In this document: positions 24,794-32,142 of the stretch, in pieces
Layout of the letters: each line of letters opens with the position of its first letter
How positions within the stretch are numbered: the stretch's first letter is position 1
NCBI GenBank assembly: GCA_020438865.1
Contig: JAGQTU010000014.1
Coordinates: 1 to 64,000 of the forward strand
DNA from: Mycobacterium sp.
Lineage (GTDB): Bacteria; Actinomycetota; Actinomycetes; Mycobacteriales; Mycobacteriaceae
DNA length: 64,000 nucleotides
Direction of reading: 5' to 3'
Translations under genes and position numbers: made by a program
Notes under the pieces: generated by a model
The model's input: only the letters and a program-made list of their open reading frames with translations
Databases searched by the model: none
Told to the model about the DNA's origin: nothing

Positions 24794-26221
24794 CTAGTCG
24801 AGATCGTCGTGGGCCATCAGGCGGCGGGCGGCCTCGACGACCGATCCGGACAACGACGGGTAGACCGAGAGGGTCTGCGCCAGTTCGGTCACCGACGCCC
24901 GGGTCTGCACGGCCAGCGCGATCGGCAGGATCAGCTCGGAGGCGATCGGGGCCACCACGACGCCGCCGATCACCATGCCGGAGGCCGGCCGGCAGAAGAT
25001 CTTGACGAAGCCGCGGCGCAGCAGCGACATCTTCGCGCGAGCGTTGGTGGTCAGCGGCAGCATGATGGTGCGCGCGGGCACGGTGCCGTCGTCGATGGCG
25101 GTCTGCGGCACGCCGACGGCCGCGATCTCGGGGCGGGTGAACGTGGCGGAGGCGACGGTGCGCAGCCGGATCGGCGCCACCCCCTCGCCGAGGGCGTGGT
25201 ACATCGCGATGCGGCCCTGCATGGCCGCGACCGAGGCCAGCGGCAGCAGGCCGGTGCAGTCGCCGGCGGCGTAGATGCCCGCCGCCGAGGTGCGCGAGAC
25301 CCGGTCCACCGGAATGTAGTTGCCGGGGCCGAGTTCGACGCCGACCCGTTCGAGCCCCAGCCCGCTGGTGTTGGGCACCGAGCCGACGGTCATCAGGGCG
25401 TGGCTGCCCTCGACGGTGCGCCCGTCGGCCATCGTCACCCGGACCCCGGCCGATGCTCCCGAGCCGGTGCGGACCACGGAGTCGGCGCGGGCGTTCTTGA
25501 CCAGGGTCACCCCGCGCTCGGAGAACACCTCCTCCAGCACGGCGGCGGCGTCGCTGTCCTCGTGCGGCAGGATCTGGTCGCGGCTGGCCACCACGGTCAC
25601 GTTGACACCGAGTTCGGTGTAGGCGTTGCAGAACTCCGCGCCGGTCACGCCGGAGCCGACGATCACCAGGTGCTCGGGCAGGTCGGTGAGGTCGTAGAGC
25701 TGGCGCCAGGTCAGGATCCGCTCGCCGTCGGGCACCGCATTGGGCAGCACCCGGGGGCTGGCCCCGGTGGCGATCAGCACCACGTCGGCCTTCAGCACGC
25801 CCTCGCGGCCGTCGTGGGTGGTGACCCGCACCCGGTGGTGGGCCATGCCGGGCACGCTGTCGATCAGCTCACCGCGGCCCGCCACCACGTTGACCTTCTC
25901 GCGCAGCAGCTGGCTGCCGATGTCGGCGGACTGCGAGCGGGCCAGCGTCTTGACCCGGTTGTTGATCTGCGGCAGCGAGATCTTGGCGTCTTCGATGCCG
26001 ATGTCGAAGCCCAGCCCGGAGGCGCGCCGCAGTTCGGTGCGCACGCCGGTGGAGGCGATGAACGTCTTGGACGGCACACAGTCGAACAGCACGCACGCCC
26101 CGCCGATGCCGTCGGAGTCCACCACGGTGACCTCGGTGACGTCCCTGCCGCGGCCGGCGGCGACGAGCGCGGCCTCGTAGCCCGCGGGTCCCCCGCCGAT
26201 GATCACGATCCGCGTCACCAC
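24794..26221 (-). CDS. lpdA: flavoprotein disulfide-reductase family protein LpdA
   Basis: 475 residues. FAD motif VIIGGGPAGYEAALVA, NAD(P)H motif VIVGSGVTGAEF and AGDCTGLLPLASVAAMQGR place it in the lipoamide dehydrogenase superfamily. Near the N-terminus GGACVLFDCVPSK carries both Cys43 and Cys48 in the canonical C-x4-C arrangement. The C-terminus ends VYPSLSGSVVEAARRL, without the His-Glu pair needed for lipoamide dehydrogenase activity. The M. tuberculosis orthologue Rv3303c is described as a quinone reductase, so a redox or quinone role is likelier than dehydrogenase-complex work. The GTG pair at 26221/26218 starts the protein; a TAGTGT hexamer upstream suggests a leaderless message. Confidence 0.9.
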   Translation of the reverse strand: MVTRIVIIGGGPAGYEAALVAAGRGRDVTEVTVVDSDGIGGACVLFDCVPSKTFIASTGVRTELRRASGLGFDIGIEDAKISLPQINNRVKTLARSQSADIGSQLLREKVNVVAGRGELIDSVPGMAHHRVRVTTHDGREGVLKADVVLIATGASPRVLPNAVPDGERILTWRQLYDLTDLPEHLVIVGSGVTGAEFCNAYTELGVNVTVVASRDQILPHEDSDAAAVLEEVFSERGVTLVKNARADSVVRTGSGASAGVRVTMADGRTVEGSHALMTVGSVPNTSGLGLERVGVELGPGNYIPVDRVSRTSAAGIYAAGDCTGLLPLASVAAMQGRIAMYHALGEGVAPIRLRTVASATFTRPEIAAVGVPQTAIDDGTVPARTIMLPLTTNARAKMSLLRRGFVKIFCRPASGMVIGGVVVAPIASELILPIALAVQTRASVTELAQTLSVYPSLSGSVVEAARRLMAHDDLD

Positions 26222-26228
26222 GGGAGCC

Positions 26229-26234
26229 ACACTA
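26229..26234 (-). promoter_or_regulatory. -10 element TAGTGT of lpdA
   Basis: On the minus strand a TANNNT hexamer ends 7 nt before the GTG at 26221, with no ribosome binding site; probable leaderless lpdA mRNA. Confidence 0.5.
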
Positions 26235-26308
26235 GACCCCGGGTCGCTGCGCTCCTGCCCGCCGGATCCAATCACCCGAGTCGCTGCGCCCTCCCGTCGT
26301 CGAACCTC

Positions 26309-26314
26309 TAGGCT
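26309..26314 (+). promoter_or_regulatory. -10 element TAGGCT of the Rv3304-like gene
   Basis: TANNNT hexamer ending 7 nt before the GTG at 26322, no ribosome binding site; probable leaderless transcript. Confidence 0.55.
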
Positions 26315-26321
26315 TTGCTCC

Positions 26322-26801
26322 GTGCCGATCTACGCCGCCTACGGATCCAACATGCATCCGGAGCAGATGCTGGAGCGCGCACCGCATTCGCCGATGGCCG
26401 GAACCGGCTGGCTGCACGGCTGGCGGCTGACCTTCGCCGGTGAGGACATCGGTTGGGAGGGCGCGCTGGCCACCCTGGTCGAGGACCCCGATTCCAGCGT
26501 CTTCGTCGTGCTCTACGACATGACACCCGCCGACGAGGAGACCCTGGACCGCTGGGAAGGCTCCGAGCTGGGCTTCCACAAGAAGATCCGCTGCCGCATC
26601 GACCGCGAATCCTCGGACACCACAACCGATCCCGTGCTGGCCTGGCTGTACGTCGTGGACGCGTGGGAGGGCGGGCTGCCCTCGGCCCGCTACCTCGGGG
26701 TGATGGCCGACGCCGCCGAGATAGCCGGCGCGCCGCCGGAGTACGTGCACGACATCCGCACCCGCCCGTCACGCAACATCGGTCCGGGCCACGGCGGCTA
26801 G
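26322..26801 (+). CDS. gamma-glutamylcyclotransferase-like protein (Rv3304-like)
   Basis: 159 residues. The N-terminus VPIYAAYGSNMHPEQM carries the YGSN loop typical of the gamma-glutamylcyclotransferase fold, and a conserved acidic centre (DEETLDRWEGSELGFH) follows. Fold members cleave gamma-glutamyl or similar amides, but the true substrate in mycobacteria is unknown. GTG at 26322 gives the same length as the M. tuberculosis neighbour Rv3304 and sits directly behind a leaderless-type promoter. It is divergent from lpdA, which starts 100 bp away. Confidence 0.78.
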   Translation: MPIYAAYGSNMHPEQMLERAPHSPMAGTGWLHGWRLTFAGEDIGWEGALATLVEDPDSSVFVVLYDMTPADEETLDRWEGSELGFHKKIRCRIDRESSDTTTDPVLAWLYVVDAWEGGLPSARYLGVMADAAEIAGAPPEYVHDIRTRPSRNIGPGHGG

Positions 26802-26808
26802 CCGCCAC

Positions 26809-26849
26809 CTTCTGTCGCGAGCGTGCGTGTCGGCATAGCGACGCGCCGC
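26809..26849. repeat. left inverted repeat flanking the AbiEi/DUF559 gene
   Basis: Begins 8 bp after the Rv3304-like stop. It contains CTTCT, the 16-mer CGCGAGCGTGCGTGTC, GCGAC and CGCCGC in the same order and spacing as the reverse complement of the repeat at 27838-27876, apart from a 2-nt insertion and four mismatches. Its placement just outside the AbiEi/DUF559 gene suggests the end of a discrete inserted unit. Confidence 0.75.
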
Positions 26850-26872
26850 TGAAGCGTGCACTTCGCGCACAA

Positions 26873-27758
26873 TCACACAGCGGCTGTGCGATCTAGATGG
26901 GCGCGGATCCGCGCGACCAGCGCCTGCGGCCGACGTCGCACATCGTCGGCGATCACCGGCACGACGGTCCAACCGAGGTCTTGCAGCGCGGCCAGCTCGT
27001 TGCGGTCGTGTCGCAGCGCTTCGGCGCCGGCGTGCCATTCGTCGCTGTCATACTCGGCAGCGACTTTGTGCTTCGGCCAGGCAAAGTCGAGCCTGCGCAG
27101 CCTGCCCCTGGCGTCGACGACCTCATGCTGCAGAACCGGCCTGGGCAGTCCGCCGTCGATCATCACCAGGCGACACTCGCTCTCCATCGGCGACTCGGCC
27201 CTGGCATCGGCGAGCGGAAGGAGTTCACGCACCTTCACGATGCCACGGCGGCCCTGCTGCGCGAGCGCGGCACGAGTCAACTCGGCCGAAGCGCAGCACC
27301 CTGAACGGAGCGGCATCGAGCACGGCGAGTGCCCGCGGACGGCGAAGCGTGCGAGCCACCTCGATGGCCGTCCAGGCCGGCGCCGTGGCCGGCCGACCGG
27401 AAACCATGATCATCGGCGCGCCGTCGCGGCGGTGCACGATCAGATCCTCGGCGGGCCGCAGTTGGTGTCCGGTTGGATTCAGCACATGCAAGTCGGTGTT
27501 GGCCTCGGTGTCGAAGCCGTAGACGCGGGCGGCGGTCGCAAGGCAGATCGCCACCACCTCACCGCATGCCAAGTCAAGACCCTTGAGTCTCGTGGCCGGA
27601 TCCGCAACACCGCGGCTGTATACCCCTCGCCAGATGCGCTCCACGGCAGCGCATTCCAGCAAGATCTCAAGGTGCCGCCGACTCACAACCGCCAGCATCT
27701 GCCCGGTCGTGGCCACCCCACCCTGCTTGTCGAAAAGTGCAACAAGCTCAGCATTCAT
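26873..27758 (-). pseudogene. frameshifted AbiEi-type antitoxin/DUF559 endonuclease-like gene
   Basis: Two adjoining reading frames make one protein of about 295 residues. The upstream part (ATG 27758, MNAELVALFDKQGGVATTGQ) is the winged-helix AbiEi antitoxin-like domain plus middle region through ARTLRRPRALAVLDAA. The downstream part, one frame over, continues PLRSGC...RRGIVKVRELLP and holds the DUF559/Vsr-like PD-(D/E)xK fold: PMESECRLV, LDFAWP, AAEYDSDEWH. The frames meet at base 27311, where the expected GCG-CTC codons are reduced to G-CTC, a net loss of 2 nt. Both halves otherwise look intact, so the lesion is recent, an assembly error, or a recoding site. A palindrome sits at the stop, and inverted repeats bracket the gene. 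Confidence 0.78.
26876..26888. repeat. palindrome CACAGC-G-GCTGTG at the 3' end of the AbiEi/DUF559 gene
   Basis: Perfect 6-bp arms around one base, covering the last codons of the minus-strand gene. With a nearby CGCACA/TGTGCG pair it could form an RNA hairpin. Confidence 0.35.
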
Positions 27759-27810
27759 TCTCGGCATCGTGCAGGGTGGGCACGCCGCGGAAAAGTCACC
27801 CTTGTGGGCA

Positions 27811-27870
27811 GCGAGCGTGCCCCGAATGCCCAGTCCCGCGGCGTGTCGCTGTACAGACACGCACGCTCGC
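27811..27870. repeat. long hairpin with 10-bp arms upstream of the AbiEi/DUF559 gene
   Basis: GCGAGCGTGC at 27811-27820 is exactly complementary to GCACGCTCGC at 27861-27870. The same decamer occurs a third time at 26817-26826 in the left repeat. The hairpin lies in the 132-bp gap between galE and the AbiEi/DUF559 gene. Confidence 0.5.
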
Positions 27871-27876
27871 GAGAAG
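27838..27876. repeat. right inverted repeat flanking the AbiEi/DUF559 gene
   Basis: Reverse-complement partner of the repeat at 26809-26849; the core 16-mer is identical. It ends 14 bp before the galE stop codon. The inner part GTGTCGCTGTACAGACAC is itself almost palindromic. Confidence 0.75.
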
Positions 27877-27890
27877 GAAGGGGTAGCGGG

Positions 27891-28850
27891 CTAGGCCCGC
27901 GAGCGGGTGAACTCCCAAGCGTCGGCGACGATCTCGTCGATGGAGGTGTGCCGCGGCCGCCAGCCCAGTTCGGTGATCGCCTTCTCGCTGGATGCGATGA
28001 GCACGGCCGGGTCGCCCGCGCGGCGTTCGACGTCGCGCGCGGCGATGGGCCCGCCGGTGACCCGCTCGCAGCAGGCGATCACCTCCCGCACCGAGAAGCC
28101 GGTGCCATTGCCGAGGTTGTAGATCCCGTGCGCGCCGGGCTGCGCGGTGGCCAGCGCCAGCACATGCGCGTCCGCCAGGTCGCGGACATGGATGTAGTCG
28201 CGGATGCAGGTGCCGTCCGGGGTCGGCCAATCGTCGCCGAACACCGAGATCTCCTCGCGCAGCCCGAGGGCCACCTGCAGCACCAGCGGGATGAGATGGG
28301 TCTCGGTGGCGTGCCGCTCGCCGAGCCCGGCGTAGGCGCCGGCGACGTTGAAGTAGCGCAGGCTGGTCGCGGCCAGGCCGTGCGCGGCGGCGTAGGACGT
28401 GATCGCGTTGTCGATCGCCAGTTTGGTGGCCCCGTAGGCGTTCGTCGGCCGGGTGGGCGCATCCTCGGTGATCGGCACCGACTCCGGCTCGCCGTAGGTG
28501 GCCGCGGTCGAGGAGAACACCAGCCGGGGGGTGCCGGAGACCCGGATGGCCTCGAGCAACTGCAGGGTCTTGACCACGTTGCCGAACCAGTACAGCTCCG
28601 GGGCCACCACCGACTCGCCGACCAGTGACTTGGCCGCGAAATGCAGCACCCCGTCGAACGATCCGCCGCCGAGCAACCCCGGTGCGGCGGCCACCATGTC
28701 GTCGTGGACGAAGCGCGCCCCGGCGGGCACGGCATCGGCGTTGCCGGTCGACAGGTCGTCGACGACGACCACCTCGTGCCCCTCCTCGAGAAGAACCTGC
28801 GCGCAGACGCTGCCGACGTAACCGGCACCCCCGGTGACCAGAAGTTTCAT
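27891..28850 (-). CDS. galE: UDP-glucose 4-epimerase
   Basis: 319 residues of the extended short-chain dehydrogenase family. Seen: NAD-binding TGGAGYVGS at 6-14, catalytic serine/threonine in FSSTAATYG (about 112-120), and the Tyr139-x3-Lys143 pair in NAYGATK. The enzyme interconverts UDP-glucose and UDP-galactose, supplying galactan precursor for the mycobacterial wall. The ATG at 28850 follows an AGGAAG site by 7 bases. It begins 11 bp after the amiA1 stop and reads in the same direction. In M. tuberculosis galE is not at this locus, so it appears inserted here together with the AbiEi/DUF559 unit. Confidence 0.9.
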   Translation of the reverse strand: MKLLVTGGAGYVGSVCAQVLLEEGHEVVVVDDLSTGNADAVPAGARFVHDDMVAAAPGLLGGGSFDGVLHFAAKSLVGESVVAPELYWFGNVVKTLQLLEAIRVSGTPRLVFSSTAATYGEPESVPITEDAPTRPTNAYGATKLAIDNAITSYAAAHGLAATSLRYFNVAGAYAGLGERHATETHLIPLVLQVALGLREEISVFGDDWPTPDGTCIRDYIHVRDLADAHVLALATAQPGAHGIYNLGNGTGFSVREVIACCERVTGGPIAARDVERRAGDPAVLIASSEKAITELGWRPRHTSIDEIVADAWEFTRSRA

Positions 28851-28861
28851 CAGAATTCTTC

Positions 28862-30031
28862 CTAGAACTCGGCAGCCTGTTCGACGATGTTGACCAGCAC
28901 CCGCACCCCGACGCCCAGCGCCCGCTCGTCGACGTCGAAGGTCGGCTGGTGCAGGTCGAGTTGCGGGCCGATGCCGCTCCACACGCCCAGGCGCGCCATC
29001 GCACCGGGAACGTCCTCGAGGTACCAGGAGAAGTCCTCCCCGCCGCCGGACTGCCGGGTGTCGGCCAGCGCCTCGGGCCCGATGGCCTCGATCGCATGGG
29101 TGACGATCTGGGTGCAGCGCTCCTCGTTGACCACCGGCGGCACGCCGCGCCGGTACTGCAGCGAGTGCTCGATGCCCAGCGGGGCCAGCAGGCCCGAAAC
29201 GATTTCGCGGACAACGTCTTCCATCACCAGCCAGGTGTCGCGGCTGGCGGTGCGGACGGTGCCGGCCAGGGTGCCGCTCTGCGGGATGGCGTTGGCGGCG
29301 ACACCGGCGTTGGCCGCGCCCCACACCATCACCGTGCTGTGCCGGGGGTCGATGCGGCGGGACAGCACCCCGGGCAGCCCGGTGATCAGCGTGCCCATGC
29401 CGTACACCAGGTCCGAGGTCAGATGTGGGCGCGAGGTGTGTCCGCCCGCCGAGTGCAGGGTGATCTCGATCGAGTCGGCAGCCGAGGTGATCGGTCCGGG
29501 GATGATCGCGACCCGGCCCACCGACAGCCGGGGGTCGCAGTGCAGCGCGAAGATCCGCGACACCCCGAGCAGCGCGCCCGCGGAGATCGCGTCGATCGCG
29601 CCGCCGGGCATCAACTCCTCGGCGGCCTGGAAGATCAGCCGCACCCCGACCGGCAGTTCGGGCGCCGCGGCCAGCGCCGACGCCGCACCGAGCAGCATCG
29701 CGGTGTGCGCGTCGTGCCCGCAGGCGTGCGCCACGTTCGGCACCGTGGAGGCGTACGGCGCCCCGGTGCGATCCGCCATCGGCAGCGCGTCCATGTCGGC
29801 ACGCAACGCGATGCGCGGCGCATGCTCGGGACCGAAGTCGCAGGTCAATCCGGTGCCGCCGGGCAGCACCTTCGGGTTCAGCCCCGCCTCGACGAGCCGG
29901 TCGGCGACGAACTGGGTGGTGGCGAACTCCTGGCGGCCCAACTCGGGGTGGCGGTGGATGTGCCGGCGCCACTCGACGAGGTCGTCGTAGTGGGCGGCCA
30001 GCCAGGATTCGGCGGTGTCGGCCATGCTCAT
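28862..30031 (-). CDS. amiA1: M20-family amidohydrolase/peptidase AmiA1
   Basis: 389 residues. Metal-binding and catalytic motifs of the M20D amidohydrolases are present: [28 protein letters not shown], and [10 protein letters not shown]. Relatives hydrolyse N-acyl or aminoacyl amides. ATG at 30031 is selected because it overlaps the stop of the preceding mini-ORF (ATGA); an ATG two codons in (30025) is possible. Paired with amiB1 upstream, as in Rv3305c-Rv3306c; in heteromeric relatives such paired subunits work together. Confidence 0.87.
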   Translation of the reverse strand: MSMADTAESWLAAHYDDLVEWRRHIHRHPELGRQEFATTQFVADRLVEAGLNPKVLPGGTGLTCDFGPEHAPRIALRADMDALPMADRTGAPYASTVPNVAHACGHDAHTAMLLGAASALAAAPELPVGVRLIFQAAEELMPGGAIDAISAGALLGVSRIFALHCDPRLSVGRVAIIPGPITSAADSIEITLHSAGGHTSRPHLTSDLVYGMGTLITGLPGVLSRRIDPRHSTVMVWGAANAGVAANAIPQSGTLAGTVRTASRDTWLVMEDVVREIVSGLLAPLGIEHSLQYRRGVPPVVNEERCTQIVTHAIEAIGPEALADTRQSGGGEDFSWYLEDVPGAMARLGVWSGIGPQLDLHQPTFDVDERALGVGVRVLVNIVEQAAEF

Positions 30032-30066
30032 GCGCGATCCGCCTCCGCTTCTCGCTCGACGCTCAT
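30028..30066 (-). CDS. mini-ORF 2, 12 codons, in the MIRU-like array
   Basis: Encodes [12 protein letters not shown]. Its ATG overlaps the stop of mini-ORF 1 and its TGA overlaps the amiA1 ATG. It is probably translated only as a coupling element. Confidence 0.45.
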   Translation of the reverse strand: MSVEREAEADRA

Positions 30067-30101
30067 GCGCGATCCGCCTCCGCTTCTCGCTCGACGCTCA
30101 T
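30063..30101 (-). CDS. mini-ORF 1, 12 codons, in the MIRU-like array
   Basis: Encodes [12 protein letters not shown], identical to mini-ORF 2. Its ATG overlaps the amiB1 stop (ATGA) and its TGA overlaps the mini-ORF 2 ATG. Probably a translational-coupling element with no peptide function. Confidence 0.45.
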   Translation of the reverse strand: MSVEREAEADRA

Positions 30102-31276
30102 GCGCGATCCGCCTTCGCCGCCAGCACCCGATCCCGCTCGGTGGGCGACTCGGCCAGCGCAACGACGGTGCGCGCCAACATGATCGAACCCTCGACGACG
30201 GCCGCATCCGCGCTGGGGCCGACGGCGGCCGCGGTGAAGGCGGGCTGGTGGATGACCGCTCCCCCGGCGTCGATGCCGACGACGGGATGGATGCCGGGCA
30301 GCAGCTGCGTGACGTTGCCCATGTCGGTACTGCCCAGCGGCACGCCGGCCTCGACGTCGGCGGGCACCGGAACGCGGCCCATCCGCACCATCTCGGCGCG
30401 GAACACCTCGGCCAGCCACCGGTCGGGGGCCAGCTCGGCGTAGGCCGGCGCCGCCTCGACGATCTCGTATGCGCAGCCGGTGGCCACCGCACCGGCCTCG
30501 AAGCAGCCGCGCATCCTGTCCTCCAGCGCCCGGCGCGACGCGCTGTCTCCTGCCCGCATCGTGTACTGCAGCCGCGCGCGGCCCGGGATGACGTTGGTGG
30601 CCGAGCCGCCCTCGGTGACGATTCCGTGGGTCATCTGCCCGGGCGCCAGCTGCTGGCGCAGCAGCCCGATCGCCACCTGGGCGACGGTCACCGCGTCGGC
30701 GGCGTTGATGCCGAGGTACGGCGCGACGGCGGCGTGCGACTCGCGGCCGGTGTAGGTGACCGTCACCTCCGAGAGCGCCAGCGAGCGCGCGGCCGCGATG
30801 TCGATCGGCCCGGGGTGCAGCATCACCGCGGCGGCGACGTCGTCGAACACCCCGGCCTCGATCAGCAGGGCCTTGCCGCCGCCGGACTCCTCGGCCGGGG
30901 TGCCGATGAGCGCGACGGTCAGCCCGAGGTCGTCGGCGACGTCGGCCAGCGCCAGCGCGGTGCCGACGGCCGAGGCGGCGATGATGTTGTGCCCGCAGGC
31001 GTGCCCGATGCCCGGCAGCGCGTCGTACTCGGCGCAGATGCCGATCACCAGCGGGCCCGACCCGTAGTCGGCGCGGAAGGCGGTGGGCAGCCCGCCGGGA
31101 GCCGCGGTGACCGCGAAACCCCGCTCGGCGGCCAGCGCCTGGGTCTTGGCGCAGCTGCGGTGCTCGTCGAAGGCCAGTTCCGGTTCGGCGTGAATCGAGT
31201 GCGACAGTTCGATCAGATCACCACGACGGGCCGCGACGACGTCCTCGACGCGGGTCGACGGGGTGATCGTTGGCAT
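30098..31276 (-). CDS. amiB1: M20-family amidohydrolase/peptidase AmiB1
   Basis: 392 residues. M20 motifs are present: [17 protein letters not shown] and [18 protein letters not shown], plus a dimerisation domain. It hydrolyses an unknown amide; AbgB-like and N-acyl amino acid hydrolases are its nearest kin. ATG at 31276 yields the conserved start [14 protein letters not shown]. The last residues, KADRA, are encoded by the partial repeat copy, so the repeat array has shaped the C-terminus. It is divergent from deoD across 53 bp. Counterpart of Rv3306c. Confidence 0.87.
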   Translation of the reverse strand: MPTITPSTRVEDVVAARRGDLIELSHSIHAEPELAFDEHRSCAKTQALAAERGFAVTAAPGGLPTAFRADYGSGPLVIGICAEYDALPGIGHACGHNIIAASAVGTALALADVADDLGLTVALIGTPAEESGGGKALLIEAGVFDDVAAAVMLHPGPIDIAAARSLALSEVTVTYTGRESHAAVAPYLGINAADAVTVAQVAIGLLRQQLAPGQMTHGIVTEGGSATNVIPGRARLQYTMRAGDSASRRALEDRMRGCFEAGAVATGCAYEIVEAAPAYAELAPDRWLAEVFRAEMVRMGRVPVPADVEAGVPLGSTDMGNVTQLLPGIHPVVGIDAGGAVIHQPAFTAAAVGPSADAAVVEGSIMLARTVVALAESPTERDRVLAAKADRA

Positions 31277-31315
31277 CCCCGCAGTATCGCACCCACCGCG
31301 TCCCGATTCCCGGGC

Positions 31316-31321
31316 TAGGCT
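31316..31321 (+). promoter_or_regulatory. -10 element TAGGCT of deoD
   Basis: TANNNT hexamer ending 8 nt before the GTG at 31330 with no ribosome binding site; probable leaderless transcript. Confidence 0.6.
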
Positions 31322-31329
31322 CCCTGGCT

Positions 31330-32115
31330 GTGGGTCCAGACGCCGAGCACGCGGCATCCGTCATCGCCGAGCGCACCGGCGTGGCGCACCACGATGTGGC
31401 CGTGATCCTCGGTTCGGGCTGGGCGCCGGCCGCCGAGGCGCTGGGCACACCGGCCGCCGACATCCCGATGTCCGGGCTGCCCGGCTTCATCCCGCCGTCG
31501 GCCCTCGGCCACCGCGGCCGGGTGCTGTCGGTGCCGATCGGGTCGCACAACGTGCTGGTCCTCCTGGGCCGCATCCACCCGTACGAGGGCCACGAACTGT
31601 GCGACGTCGTGCACCCGGTGCGCACCGCGCGGGCCGCGGGCGCGCAGGTGGTGGTGCTCACCAACGCCGCGGGTGGTCTGCGCCCGGAGTATCGGGTCGG
31701 CCAGCCGGTGCTGATCAGCGACCACCTGAACCTGACCGCCCGCTCGCCGCTGACCGGCGCCCAGTTCGTCGACCTGGTCGACGCGTACTCGCCGCGGCTG
31801 CGGGCCCTGGCCCGGGAGGTGGACCCGGGACTGACCGAGGGGGTCTACGCCGGGTTGCCCGGACCGCACTACGAGACCCCGGCGGAGATCCGGATGCTGC
31901 GCACCCTGGGGGCGGACCTGGTCGGGATGTCGACGGTGCACGAGACCATCACCGCGCGGGCGGTCGGGGCGGAGGTGCTGGCACTGTCGCTGGTGACCAA
32001 CCTGGCCGCCGGGATGACGGGCGCGCCGCTCAGTCACGCCGAGGTGCTGGCCGCCGGCCGGGCGTCGGCCACCGCGATGGGCACGCTGCTGGGCGCGGTG
32101 CTGGCCCGGCTCTGA
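31330..32115 (+). CDS. deoD: purine nucleoside phosphorylase
   Basis: 261 residues of the trimeric PNP family. Motifs: [14 protein letters not shown] (phosphate loop), [39 protein letters not shown] and the base-binding VGMSTVHET. It splits purine nucleosides (inosine, guanosine and deoxy forms) with phosphate. GTG at 31330 is chosen because it lies 8 nt downstream of a TAGGCT hexamer; the open frame continues up to 31270 but would overlap amiB1. Followed closely by pmmB, whose product may use the released pentose phosphate or hexose phosphate. Counterpart of Rv3307. Confidence 0.92.
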   Translation: MGPDAEHAASVIAERTGVAHHDVAVILGSGWAPAAEALGTPAADIPMSGLPGFIPPSALGHRGRVLSVPIGSHNVLVLLGRIHPYEGHELCDVVHPVRTARAAGAQVVVLTNAAGGLRPEYRVGQPVLISDHLNLTARSPLTGAQFVDLVDAYSPRLRALAREVDPGLTEGVYAGLPGPHYETPAEIRMLRTLGADLVGMSTVHETITARAVGAEVLALSLVTNLAAGMTGAPLSHAEVLAAGRASATAMGTLLGAVLARL

Positions 32116-32142
32116 GGACAAGCCCCCGATGCGGACCGCCCG

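Larger units (their letters stand above)
30026..30114. repeat. MIRU-like 35-bp tandem repeat at the amiB1-amiA1 junction
   Basis: Two identical 35-bp copies (30026-30060, 30061-30095) and a 19-bp partial third copy that lies in the end of amiB1. Each copy carries an ATGA stop-start overlap on the minus strand, so the array replaces a single ATGA junction with three. This behaviour, small ORFs whose ends overlap neighbouring genes, is that described for mycobacterial interspersed repetitive units. Confidence 0.85.

Noticed and set aside
24809-26311. 500-codon plus-strand frame opposite lpdA
   Set aside because: Antisense shadow of a flavoprotein with intact FAD and NAD motifs.
26856-28628. 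590-codon plus-strand frame spanning the AbiEi/DUF559 gene and galE
   Set aside because: Crosses two minus-strand genes and an inverted repeat, has no motif, and has a poor composition.
30026-30114. CRISPR-like array
   Set aside because: The 35-bp units are directly abutting with no unique spacers, so this is a tandem repeat and not a CRISPR.
28949-31318. 789-codon plus-strand frame opposite amiA1-amiB1
   Set aside because: Runs through both amidohydrolases and the tandem repeat; a GC-driven shadow.
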